Shown piece after piece: positions 25,377 through 33,145 of a stretch of DNA of 37,963 nt (the first letter of the stretch is position 1; each line of letters begins with the position of its first letter). The notes beneath the pieces are model-generated. The model saw only the letters and a program-made list of their open reading frames with translations. It made no database searches and was not told the origin of the DNA. The position numbers and the translations under genes are program-made. The stretch comes from an uncultured Flavobacteriia bacterium (GTDB lineage Bacteria; Bacteroidota; Bacteroidia; Flavobacteriales_D; Crocinitomicaceae): contig CAIQQH010000064.1 of assembly GCA_903873915.1 (NCBI GenBank), forward strand, positions 1 to 37,963, written 5' to 3'.

Positions 25377-25778
25377 TTACATTTTATCCGTTCGCGGATA
25401 CAATATGCTTAATCTAGTTTTACCATACGTATCACTAACATTATAATAGAAACCTGAAATAGGTCGAATCACATCAGAATTACTAGCGACAATTATGTCC
25501 ATTCCCACGCTTCCATATCGATGAATGACTTCCTGAACAGATTTGCAATTTTTCATGAATGAATCGATTGAATTTATACTAGACCTATCAATCACAATCT
25601 CGAAGAACTCAAATTGTTCTGGGCCCATTTGATTTAAGTTAACACTATCAACTATTTGAGAATAAGCTAATTTAATAAATTTATCAGCCCCTATTAAAGA
25701 TACTGAATGGTCAGATTCTTGAGAAAAACCGTTTGTTGTGAATACACATATAAATAGAGCTATTGTTACTGTTTTCAT
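25377..25778 (-). CDS. Small exported protein of unknown function
   Basis: A 133-aa protein with a clear signal peptide (MKTVTIALFICVFTTNGFSQ). The mature part is about 113 residues, soluble, with no recognised motif. The AT-rich codon use and the gene-poor surroundings differ from the neighbouring housekeeping genes, which hints at recent acquisition or weak constraint. It is flanked by a long non-coding stretch downstream and the MORN gene upstream on the same strand. The 92-base gap with the MORN gene suggests a separate promoter. Function is unknown. Confidence 0.6.
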   Translation of the reverse strand: MKTVTIALFICVFTTNGFSQESDHSVSLIGADKFIKLAYSQIVDSVNLNQMGPEQFEFFEIVIDRSSINSIDSFMKNCKSVQEVIHRYGSVGMDIIVASNSDVIRPISGFYYNVSDTYGKTRLSILYPRTDKM

Positions 25779-25870
25779 GATTTCAAATTTTTAATTGGTT
25801 AGACGATAATAATACACCAAACCTATTAAAAAGTAACAGCTAAAAAATACCACTTAAATGAGTGAAACAA

Positions 25871-27580
25871 CTATTTAGGAGCGAAAGTCCCTGAGCCATT
25901 TTGAGTACCTTCAATGACTTGCATTCCAAGTTGAAACTCCTTTTCAACCAGTATTTTCCCTTTGCGGTCATAGACAATGAAACGCCCATGTTTCAGTCCA
26001 TCTTTGTAATCAATTTCTTGCATGATGTTTCCTCGGCGATCGAAGGTTTTCATGGGGCCGCTCAATTCACCCTCCTTGTAATTTGAAATCACCGCTGCTT
26101 TTCTACCTCCCGGAAAATAGGCAATCCATTCACCGTCTTTCTTTCCTTCCTTGTATTCACCCTCCTCGGTCAGTTGAAAATCCTTGGAAGAATAAGATGC
26201 AAAATGACCATGCTCTAAGCTTTCCATCACCGTTCGATCTTTCATGATGCCATAATTGACCTTCGATTTTTCTTTAAAAAGTTTGTAATTGATGATGTCT
26301 CTAGGGCGGCCGTTCTCAAAATAATCGATCCATTCACCTACCTTAAAATTTTCATCATATGCACCTGTAAGTTTCAACTTACCCGTTGGGAAGTAGGACA
26401 ACCAATCGCCATTCATCAGGCCGTTTTTGAAGGATGTTTTATTTTTCAATTTGCCATTTTCCCAGAAATTCAGCCACTCGCCTTCTTCCTTGCCCTCTTT
26501 GTAGTCACCTTTCATGAGGAGTGTTCCATCCTCATACCACGTTTGCCAAGCGCCATTCTTGAGGTCTTTTGAAAAGCCACCTTCTTTGAATTTTTCTCCA
26601 TTTTTATAGAAGTAAGTCCAATTTCCGTCTTTCAGTCCTTCAGCATAATTGGCCGTGTAAGAAATCTCCCCCGTAGGAAACCAATAGGTCCATGGGCCGT
26701 GTTGAAGGTCGTTGTCGAATGTTCCCTCCATGTCGCGGGTGCCTTTGTTGGTGTACCATGTCCATTGGCCGACTTTCTTGCCATCTTCATAATAACCCTG
26801 GACATTGACCTGACCGTTGTCGTAATAATAGGTGTATTCCCCGTTCAGCACGCCATTTTTATAGTTGCTTACTTTTTCGGTGTCTCCCGTATAATAAGCA
26901 TAGGTCCATGTGCTGTCTTTTTCTCCCAACTTAAAGTACCCCTTCAAGGTTGTATACCCATAAATACTTCGTTCCTCAAAGTCGCCATGCTTAAGCCCGT
27001 CTTTATAATTGTACCACTCTTTTACGGTTCCCGTAGTAAAGTAGGTTGCCAATTCCCCATTTCCATCAATAATTGTTTGCGAATGAAGTGAATCGGGCAG
27101 CCAGAATGAATGAATCACGTTTACGCCACCGGTCAATTCTTCCACTGATTTTTCACGGCCATCCATGTAGTAATAGACCCATTTCCCAGATGCCTCACCT
27201 TTGGAATAGAGTCCTTCAACCTTTAATTTGCCGTTTTCATACCATTCACGATAAGTGCTGTCCTGCACATCGCGCTTGAAATAACCTTCTTGCTTGAGTT
27301 TTTTATTGGGATAATACAAAGCCACTTTGCCAACCAATTTATCGCGGTAATAGTTTCGCTCCTCTTCCAACTGGCCTTCACGGTCAAAGTAAAGCCATTT
27401 CCCATGTTTTTCCGTTGTTTCTCCAAGTTCATCTTGATAATACGAGCCGGTTCCTTGCACTTGTGTGCGCAAGAAATCCCAGAAAATGGATTGTTTCCGT
27501 GTAAGATTTTCCTTTTTAATTTCCTGAGCAGAAAGAGTTAAGGAAATAAGACAGATGAATACTGCTATTAAATTGCGCAT
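25871..27580 (-). CDS. Exported MORN/YwqK-repeat protein
   Basis: A 569-aa exported protein built almost entirely from about 17-18 tandem repeats of roughly 23 residues of the MORN_2/YwqK type, with consensus DGxWxxYxxNGxLxxxxxYKxG (for example NGEYTYYYDNGQVNVQGYYE and DGNWTYFYKNGEKFKEGGFS). The repeats stack as beta-hairpins into a long solenoid. The ATG at 27580 opens the signal peptide MRNLIAVFICLISLTLSAQ. An earlier start at 27616 has 12 extra non-signal residues. YwqK is named as an antitoxin in databases, but no toxin gene accompanies this one, and an envelope role is as likely. It lies 44 bases after lysE-family gene on the same strand. Confidence 0.88.
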   Translation of the reverse strand: MRNLIAVFICLISLTLSAQEIKKENLTRKQSIFWDFLRTQVQGTGSYYQDELGETTEKHGKWLYFDREGQLEEERNYYRDKLVGKVALYYPNKKLKQEGYFKRDVQDSTYREWYENGKLKVEGLYSKGEASGKWVYYYMDGREKSVEELTGGVNVIHSFWLPDSLHSQTIIDGNGELATYFTTGTVKEWYNYKDGLKHGDFEERSIYGYTTLKGYFKLGEKDSTWTYAYYTGDTEKVSNYKNGVLNGEYTYYYDNGQVNVQGYYEDGKKVGQWTWYTNKGTRDMEGTFDNDLQHGPWTYWFPTGEISYTANYAEGLKDGNWTYFYKNGEKFKEGGFSKDLKNGAWQTWYEDGTLLMKGDYKEGKEEGEWLNFWENGKLKNKTSFKNGLMNGDWLSYFPTGKLKLTGAYDENFKVGEWIDYFENGRPRDIINYKLFKEKSKVNYGIMKDRTVMESLEHGHFASYSSKDFQLTEEGEYKEGKKDGEWIAYFPGGRKAAVISNYKEGELSGPMKTFDRRGNIMQEIDYKDGLKHGRFIVYDRKGKILVEKEFQLGMQVIEGTQNGSGTFAPK

Positions 27581-27624
27581 ATTTAAGACAAACTGATGGG
27601 AATAACTGACGATCATTTAATGCG

Positions 27625-28308
27625 TTACACTCCGCTATTTGGTTTAACAATGGCGATAATGGCCTTAACAAGTGAAACGATTCCGAAAAACAGGAATACA
27701 CCTGAAATTACTTTGTTCAACGCGGAAAGCACCGCGTCTGTAACAAGCGGTCTCAATCGCTTTGCGCCTAGAATTTTAAGAAGATCAACCGAGAAAAAGG
27801 TGAGAAAAACTATGCCTAAAAAGAGGTAGATAATCTCATTGTGATATTCTTTATTTGGGGCGCTATCACTCCCGACAGAAACCACCCAAAACCAATAAAA
27901 GATCACCATGGGATTGGCGATATTCAGCAGAAAACCTTTTAAGCCCAGCATCAAGTAATCGCCTGTTGTCTGCACGACATTCCCCACCTCATCTATTTTC
28001 GATTGTTTTGGTTTTTTAAACCAACTGTAGGCCCCATAAGTGATAAACATCACCCCACCAATAATTTTTAAAATTAGTTTGTTGTGTTCACTGCTGATGT
28101 CTATGTCTTCCCCTATTCCACCTTGAAGGAACAAGATCAAGGCAATAAAGGCATAGGTCAAATCACTGATTAGCACACCTAGGTCCAGTGCAATAGCGGC
28201 ACGCACCCCACGTCTAATACTCGTTTCAAGTAGAACGAAAAAAACTGGGCCTATCAAGAAACTTAATAATAAGCCTGTGCCAATAGCTTTTAGGATGATT
28301 GCGATCAA
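27625..28308 (-). CDS. LysE/RhtB-family exporter (TTG start)
   Basis: A 227-aa inner-membrane protein with about six hydrophobic helices, matching the LysE/RhtB amino-acid exporter family: GLLLSFLIGPVFFVLLETSIRRGVRAA near the N-terminus, followed by DLTYAFIALIL, a cytoplasmic linker and a NIANPMVIFYWF segment. Such proteins export amino acids or small metabolites; the substrate is unknown. The start is a TTG at 28308, the only one giving the conserved N-terminus, 14 bases after a perfect -7 box TAATTTTG. It may be co-transcribed with the MORN gene 44 bases downstream. Confidence 0.88.
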   Translation of the reverse strand: MIAIILKAIGTGLLLSFLIGPVFFVLLETSIRRGVRAAIALDLGVLISDLTYAFIALILFLQGGIGEDIDISSEHNKLILKIIGGVMFITYGAYSWFKKPKQSKIDEVGNVVQTTGDYLMLGLKGFLLNIANPMVIFYWFWVVSVGSDSAPNKEYHNEIIYLFLGIVFLTFFSVDLLKILGAKRLRPLVTDAVLSALNKVISGVFLFFGIVSLVKAIIAIVKPNSGV

Positions 28309-28322
28309 ATCGAATTTTTTTA

Positions 28323-28330
28323 CAAAATTA
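28323..28330 (-). promoter_or_regulatory. -7 box TAATTTTG of the LysE-family gene
   Basis: A perfect TAnnTTTG match on the minus strand, 14 bases before the TTG start at 28308. No TTG was found at the -33 distance. Confidence 0.5.
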
Positions 28331-28432
28331 AAATTTCAGTACAATCTACTCATTTATCCTCGGACTTTAGGCCGGATTCACAAAAATTTCATATCAACTT
28401 AAGTTCGATGCAAAATTATTTCGGAAGATGTT

Positions 28433-28440
28433 TAACTTTG
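28433..28440 (+). promoter_or_regulatory. -7 box TAACTTTG of the 119-aa acidic protein
   Basis: A perfect TAnnTTTG match that overlaps the upstream in-frame ATG at 28428, so that ATG cannot be the real start. It points to the ATG at 28497 with a leader of about 50 nt. Confidence 0.6.
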
Positions 28441-28496
28441 TACAGCAGTGCATCGTATGGATACGACGAAGCATTTTGAAAACAACAGCACACGTT

Positions 28497-28856
28497 ATGA
28501 AGATTGCAGCAGCAAACAAGAAACTGGACGAGGTCATCGCTAAGGTTGAGAAAGAAGGATTAGAAGCGGGGAAATTGATCGACGATTTAAAAGAATTGCG
28601 AGAATTCGCATTGAAGGAACAAGATCCTCTTGTTACGAAAGTGCTTCGTTTGACCTACGAATACTTGGGAGAGCACAATGCTTTCGAGGTTCAAGCGCAA
28701 TTCGATGAGGACGATGAGGGTAATGAGTACCCTATTGAAATCGACGACAAAGAGAACTTGTTGTATTTATTGAATCTTTTGAAAAATGCTGAACACAAAA
28801 TCAATCGTGAAGAAATTAAAGATTACCGTTCTGCTTTGAAGTTGGAATTGTATTAA
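28497..28856 (+). CDS. Acidic helical protein, unknown function
   Basis: A 119-aa soluble protein starting at ATG 28497. The upstream in-frame ATG at 28428 overlaps the -7 box and adds a non-conserved leader, so it was rejected. The N-terminal half is predicted helical (KIAAANKKLDEVIAKVEKEG), the middle is strongly acidic (FDEDDEGNEYPIEIDDKENL), and the C-terminal half is helical again. I do not recognise a named family; it looks like one of the conserved small hypothetical proteins of Bacteroidota. A strong terminator follows within 25 bases, so it is monocistronic. Confidence 0.75.
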   Translation: MKIAAANKKLDEVIAKVEKEGLEAGKLIDDLKELREFALKEQDPLVTKVLRLTYEYLGEHNAFEVQAQFDEDDEGNEYPIEIDDKENLLYLLNLLKNAEHKINREEIKDYRSALKLELY

Positions 28857-28877
28857 GATACTTTAACTTACATTGGA

Positions 28878-28908
28878 AACACCTGCTTAATGTGGGTGTT
28901 TTTTTTTG
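28878..28908 (+). terminator. Intrinsic terminator after the acidic protein
   Basis: AACACC (28878-28883) pairs with GGTGTT (28895-28900), followed by a run of nine T. It lies 21 bases after the stop at 28856. Confidence 0.85.
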
Positions 28909-29105
28909 TTCCAATCGCTTGGTCACAAAAAAAGTTGATTTTTTTTGTCATACACAACCATTATACAAACTCTCTCGTCTATAGAGCAGTCTTGGGGTCT
29001 TCCTACCCTAGACATTGGTTTTATTTTACCTTGCAGGTATACCTGAAAAGAACCATAGACGATCTTACAGGATCAATTGTCGGTGTGTTCTTTTCAGGTT
29101 TTTTT
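28909..29105 (+). ncRNA. Possible small RNA ending in a strong hairpin terminator
   Basis: ACCTGAAAAGAAC (29041-29053) and GTTCTTTTCAGGT (29087-29099) form a perfect 13-bp stem followed by seven T on the plus strand, but no plus-strand gene ends here. Upstream, GTCTA (28978-28982) and TAGAC (29010-29014) enclose GGGGT/ACCC, another possible stem. This suggests a short plus-strand RNA. A weak promoter-like TTTTACCTTG is at about 29023-29032. The other side of the hairpin touches the end of the minus-strand AddB-like gene, for which no T-run is present. Existence of a transcript is inference. Confidence 0.35.
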
Positions 29106-31941
29106 ATTCGCAATATTTACAGAAGCTTATAAATTGTCCCGGCATGTGCTCGAAAGGAATTTCCGGATCAAACAATTCATCCACAACTTGACGCACGAAT
29201 TCTGGGAATAATGCTGCGCACTCCTCAATGGTCAATTCACCCTGAAGCGGAAACAAGCCATCGTGAATGTTGACCAAAGAATAAATACTCACCTCATCTG
29301 GATATTTTCCAAATCGGTCGTGGTACAAAAAGCTGTACATTACCAACTGAAGAATGTGCTTTGCCCCTGTAATGACAGCGACTAGGTTCGACATATCGGG
29401 TTCTGGACATTTTATGGTCACGTCCTTCTTGTTGGATTTTCCGGATTTATAATCAATAATACGCATTTTTCCTCCAACCGAATCGATGCGGTCTACATAC
29501 CCTTTCATGTGGATCGGCATGGTCTTCCCTTGAATTTCGATGTCCATCGTGGAGGCGAGTTCAAGTTCCAAGTATTCGATAAACACAGGCTCTGTTTGCT
29601 TACTTAGAAAGTCCTTTTCATTCTCAAGAATTCGTTTTGTCAGTTCGAGTGCCATTTCATACGAAAGCAAATTTTTACCAGTACCAAAAGACGAGGCATC
29701 TTGATCAAAATGGGCTAAGAACTGCTTATTAATCAAACCATCATATTTCTGCAACATGGAATCGATGTCCTGTGTTGTTAAATTTGAAGGTTGCGGATTT
29801 ACCTTATTTCCGTCCTTGTCGTGACGAGCAAATGGTGTAAATAATTCTTCCAACACGTTGTGTATAAACGTACCAAACGTATTGATTTCCACTTCCTCCT
29901 CAACAACAGATTCTTCCCCAAAATCCATCACGTAGCGGTAATAGTAATCGAGTGGGCACTTGAGGTATTTGTTGAGTGCCGATGCAGATATTGAACGTTC
30001 AAACAATTCATCCAAGCGTGCTAAAATTTCAGGCGTCTTTGGAATGATCGAATTCACCTCTGTCGTTGAACCTGTATTTGGAACGGCGTAAAACTTTCGT
30101 TCAAGCGTAATGTTTGGATTTAAGCGAGACAGTTCCAATTCAAGTTGAAGCAAATAGCGGCTTGCCTCATTCGAACCTACACTTTCTTGTGCACTTGTGT
30201 AGGTCACCCAAATGTTTTCTGCTGAATGCAACAGACGGTAAAAGTGGTGGGCAAATAGTCCTTGCTTATCCCTCGGTACTGGCAATTCAAAGTATTTCCT
30301 TAAATCCATTGGAATCAATGTCTGAATCGGGTTTGTTGGTGGCATATTCCCTTCATTCATCCCTAGAATTACGATATTTTTAAAGTCTAGCAAACGTGTT
30401 TCCAAGAGTCCCATAATTTGAAGTCCTTGCAGCGGATTCCCATGGTACGCAATACTTTTTGTGGTCCAATGTTGCTGAAAGAGATGTCGAAAACTTTTGA
30501 TTGACATGTCTGGAATTCCTTCTGAAAGAATGTTTTCCAACTCCTGCAACGCTTGGTCGAAGGCTTCAACAACTGCTTTTTCAAATGCATCTTCGTTGCC
30601 CATATTTTTAAACAGGGTCTGATTCATTTGTCGAATTGTCTTTAATCCTTTGAGCCAATCTCCGTCCCAATTTGTGGTCAATAAGGGCAAGAGTGCTGAA
30701 GACGTTGCGCCAGTTATTAATTTGTCTGGGTTTAAAAAAATGGTGTTCCTTTCAATGATTTGAAGTTCAAGTCCAATAATGGTTTGTTTTTCCTGCTCAT
30801 CGAGAATGGCCACCGTAAATGGGTGATTCCAAAAGCGCTGTAAATCTTGAAAATAGATTGACTTTGTTTTAAACCGAACTTTGTTTTCTTGAATTGAAAA
30901 AATAAGGTCCACCCATGTGCGTAAAGCAGAATTTCGCAAGGGAAGACCAAGGGTAATGTTTGCCTTTCCAATGTGTTTTGGAAGGTTCTTTACGAGCGGT
31001 GCAATTAAACTTTCATCGGCCAACAACACCAATGTTTCACTCATTTCTGACGACGGAATTTGATTGAGTATTGTCGCTGCCGTTTTTACCTGTCCTGTAA
31101 TTTGTGGACACTCAACAATCTCTATTTTTTTCGTTGCCGTAGACATGTCATCAGCTACAAATGGAAGCACTTTCACATCAAGATCATTCATAAATCGACG
31201 CAAAAATCGGCCTGCTTCGTGTGCATCATTATTCAGGTAATACGCATCTGCATCGATAAGTATGTGTGCTCTACCCAATTTGTACAGTTGTTTCATGATG
31301 GCCATTTCTGCGCTTGAAAGGGCATTGAATCCTGCAAAAATAAACTGTCGTTTTGGGTCACGCTTAAATACGCGGTCTATTTGCTCTGCCAATTCGCGGT
31401 AGGCCTTTCCTGGATAACACTGCCCATCTGCGTTGAGCTGCTTATTCAAATCCGTATAATAGTTCGGTAATTTCTCCCAAAACTCAAGAAATCGTTTTTG
31501 TCCTTCGGTTAAATTAGGCCCTTCAAAGCTCCATTTATCCACTTCCCAATTCTCCAACTCTCTCACTGCCTGAAGGTTGGTAAACACCGTTTTCGTCTCA
31601 AGTAAATAGCGGTCGATTTCATCAAAATCCGACAAGAGAATATTTCCCCACGACATAAACTCATCAAATGAACGGTCTTTATCGCCTGGTGGATCGAGCA
31701 ACTGAATGTTGAATAAGCGAATAAGCGCTCTTGTTCGATCAATCACCGTTTTATCCGAAAGGCTTTTCACCCAGCGATCAATGGTCATCATTTCTGGGGC
31801 CAAGACAGGCTTGCCGAAGGCACGAAAAAGTGATGCTGAAATGTACTTCTTTGCACGCTCAGAGGGCAGGATAATGGTTAAGTGGTCGAGGTCGAGTTGC
31901 TGATCAACGATGTACTGCGCTAGTTTGTCCGTAAACTTCAT
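29104..31941 (-). CDS. AddB/RexB-like inactivated helicase with C-terminal PD-(D/E)xK nuclease
   Basis: A 945-aa DNA-repair-like protein. The N-terminal two-thirds resemble the inactivated superfamily I helicase half of AddB (opening LTIILPSERAKKYISASLF). The C-terminal third is a PD-(D/E)xK nuclease: ISASALNKYLKCPLDYYYRY, a metal-site motif IIDYKSGKSN with Asp830 and Lys832, and an iron-sulphur-like cysteine set: Cys662, Cys941, Cys944. AddAB-type complexes resect double-strand breaks for recombination. No AddA/RecB helicase partner is next to it. The reading frame stops one residue after CKYC, so the last Cys of the usual four is missing. It is downstream of the AAA gene with a 5-bp gap. 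Confidence 0.85.
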   Translation of the reverse strand: MKFTDKLAQYIVDQQLDLDHLTIILPSERAKKYISASLFRAFGKPVLAPEMMTIDRWVKSLSDKTVIDRTRALIRLFNIQLLDPPGDKDRSFDEFMSWGNILLSDFDEIDRYLLETKTVFTNLQAVRELENWEVDKWSFEGPNLTEGQKRFLEFWEKLPNYYTDLNKQLNADGQCYPGKAYRELAEQIDRVFKRDPKRQFIFAGFNALSSAEMAIMKQLYKLGRAHILIDADAYYLNNDAHEAGRFLRRFMNDLDVKVLPFVADDMSTATKKIEIVECPQITGQVKTAATILNQIPSSEMSETLVLLADESLIAPLVKNLPKHIGKANITLGLPLRNSALRTWVDLIFSIQENKVRFKTKSIYFQDLQRFWNHPFTVAILDEQEKQTIIGLELQIIERNTIFLNPDKLITGATSSALLPLLTTNWDGDWLKGLKTIRQMNQTLFKNMGNEDAFEKAVVEAFDQALQELENILSEGIPDMSIKSFRHLFQQHWTTKSIAYHGNPLQGLQIMGLLETRLLDFKNIVILGMNEGNMPPTNPIQTLIPMDLRKYFELPVPRDKQGLFAHHFYRLLHSAENIWVTYTSAQESVGSNEASRYLLQLELELSRLNPNITLERKFYAVPNTGSTTEVNSIIPKTPEILARLDELFERSISASALNKYLKCPLDYYYRYVMDFGEESVVEEEVEINTFGTFIHNVLEELFTPFARHDKDGNKVNPQPSNLTTQDIDSMLQKYDGLINKQFLAHFDQDASSFGTGKNLLSYEMALELTKRILENEKDFLSKQTEPVFIEYLELELASTMDIEIQGKTMPIHMKGYVDRIDSVGGKMRIIDYKSGKSNKKDVTIKCPEPDMSNLVAVITGAKHILQLVMYSFLYHDRFGKYPDEVSIYSLVNIHDGLFPLQGELTIEECAALFPEFVRQVVDELFDPEIPFEHMPGQFISFCKYCE

Positions 31942-31946
31942 GTAAA

Positions 31947-33077
31947 TTATTTTTTAGTGAGGAAACCCCAATAGGTAGATCGATTGAGCACATGTGTGGA
32001 AATCTCCGCATAAGCACTACGGAAAGAGGCCGGAAATTTCACTTTTTTCTTTTTCTCCCACGACGTTTTATAGGATGAAATTTTGTCGCTGTTCGACTCA
32101 ATGAAATCCATGGACTGGCGAGTATGTGTGTGCCAAAAGTAATACTCTGGAAAAACACCATTCATTGCATTCCATTTCAATCGCTCGGCAATCAACCAAT
32201 TGCGCCAAAGTTGTTCGACATCATTTCGCAAATCAATCGGATTGAAATTATTGATCAGTGCATTTCGAATGCCATTATCGAGAAAGTAGAGGACATGTGT
32301 TTTTTTTAATTCATAGCGATGTCCATTGTAAAACGACGGAAGGCGAACAAGAATGAATGCTTTTTCCAATAAGTCGATGTAGCGTTCTACTGTTTCATTG
32401 TCCAAACCACATTTCTCCGCAATTTCGTTGTACGACACAGTCTCGCCAATATTGAATGCCACCACTTGCAACATCTTAGTCAGTTTATCAGCCTTGTTGA
32501 TACGGTCCGTAACCCCAAGCTGGGTAAAAACAGCTTCTGAAACCAGTTCTTTCAGTCGCTCTTCGGCGTGTGCTTGATCTTCCGTAACTTCCGGATATGC
32601 GCCATAAATCAAGCGTGTTTCCAAGGATTTTTCTTCAATAGGCAATGAATTTTGCTGGGCCATCTCATAAAATGATGGTGCATAGACATGAATTTCTAAA
32701 CCTTGCATTCGAAGCACTTCCGAAAATTCTGAATCCATCAAGGGATCAAAAGAACAACATAGAATAAGCGTTGTATTCAATGAACCTTCCAAAACAGCTT
32801 CAATAATCAATTGAAGGTTTCGAACATATTGCGCCTCACGAATCACCGTAAAAGCTTCTGCACCAAATACCTCATTCAATTGGTCAACATTCATTTCTGA
32901 GACTTCCTGAACAAATGATTTCTTTCGCGCATCGAATTGCTGCCAATTGACAGACAACTCCTTCAATACTTCATTGACCAATGTAAATTTTCCAGAGCGC
33001 CGTGGACCTTTTACTAAAACAACTTTGCTCTCTTGAATACACGCTTTAAGTCGTGCCGATGGAACGCGTTTTATCAT
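31947..33077 (-). CDS. Degenerate AAA ATPase with DUF4143 C-terminal domain
   Basis: A 376-aa protein of the AAA_14/DUF4143 family. The N-terminal P-loop reads GPRRSGKFTL (residues 24-33): the Ser/Thr after the invariant Lys is Phe31. The Walker B block reads FTVIREAQ, with Arg80 in place of the expected Asp before Glu81. Both changes suggest that nucleotide binding or hydrolysis is lost or altered. The C-terminal part (from about 180) follows the DUF4143 pattern with a winged-helix-like region and EYYFWHTHTRQSMDFIE. It lies 5 bases before the AddB-like nuclease gene in the same direction and has a perfect -7 box upstream, so the two form an operon. A regulatory or structural role is inference. 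Confidence 0.82.
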   Translation of the reverse strand: MIKRVPSARLKACIQESKVVLVKGPRRSGKFTLVNEVLKELSVNWQQFDARKKSFVQEVSEMNVDQLNEVFGAEAFTVIREAQYVRNLQLIIEAVLEGSLNTTLILCCSFDPLMDSEFSEVLRMQGLEIHVYAPSFYEMAQQNSLPIEEKSLETRLIYGAYPEVTEDQAHAEERLKELVSEAVFTQLGVTDRINKADKLTKMLQVVAFNIGETVSYNEIAEKCGLDNETVERYIDLLEKAFILVRLPSFYNGHRYELKKTHVLYFLDNGIRNALINNFNPIDLRNDVEQLWRNWLIAERLKWNAMNGVFPEYYFWHTHTRQSMDFIESNSDKISSYKTSWEKKKKVKFPASFRSAYAEISTHVLNRSTYWGFLTKK

Positions 33078-33093
33078 GTGTGTTTATTTTCAA

Positions 33094-33101
33094 CAAATCT
33101 A
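33094..33101 (-). promoter_or_regulatory. -7 box TAGATTTG of the AAA-nuclease operon
   Basis: A perfect TAnnTTTG match on the minus strand, 16 bases before the ATG at 33077. No TTG at the -33 position was seen. Confidence 0.55.
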
Positions 33102-33145
33102 GTAGAAATGCCTCATTAAACGCGTAAATTACTTAATATTTGCGG

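Noticed and set aside
25871-27580. YwqK antitoxin of a toxin-antitoxin system
   Set aside because: There is a signal peptide and no toxin-like partner; the label comes only from the repeat family.
28890-29132. 80-aa plus ORF between the acidic protein and the AddB-like gene
   Set aside because: It starts inside a terminator and spans two hairpins; an RNA explanation is better.
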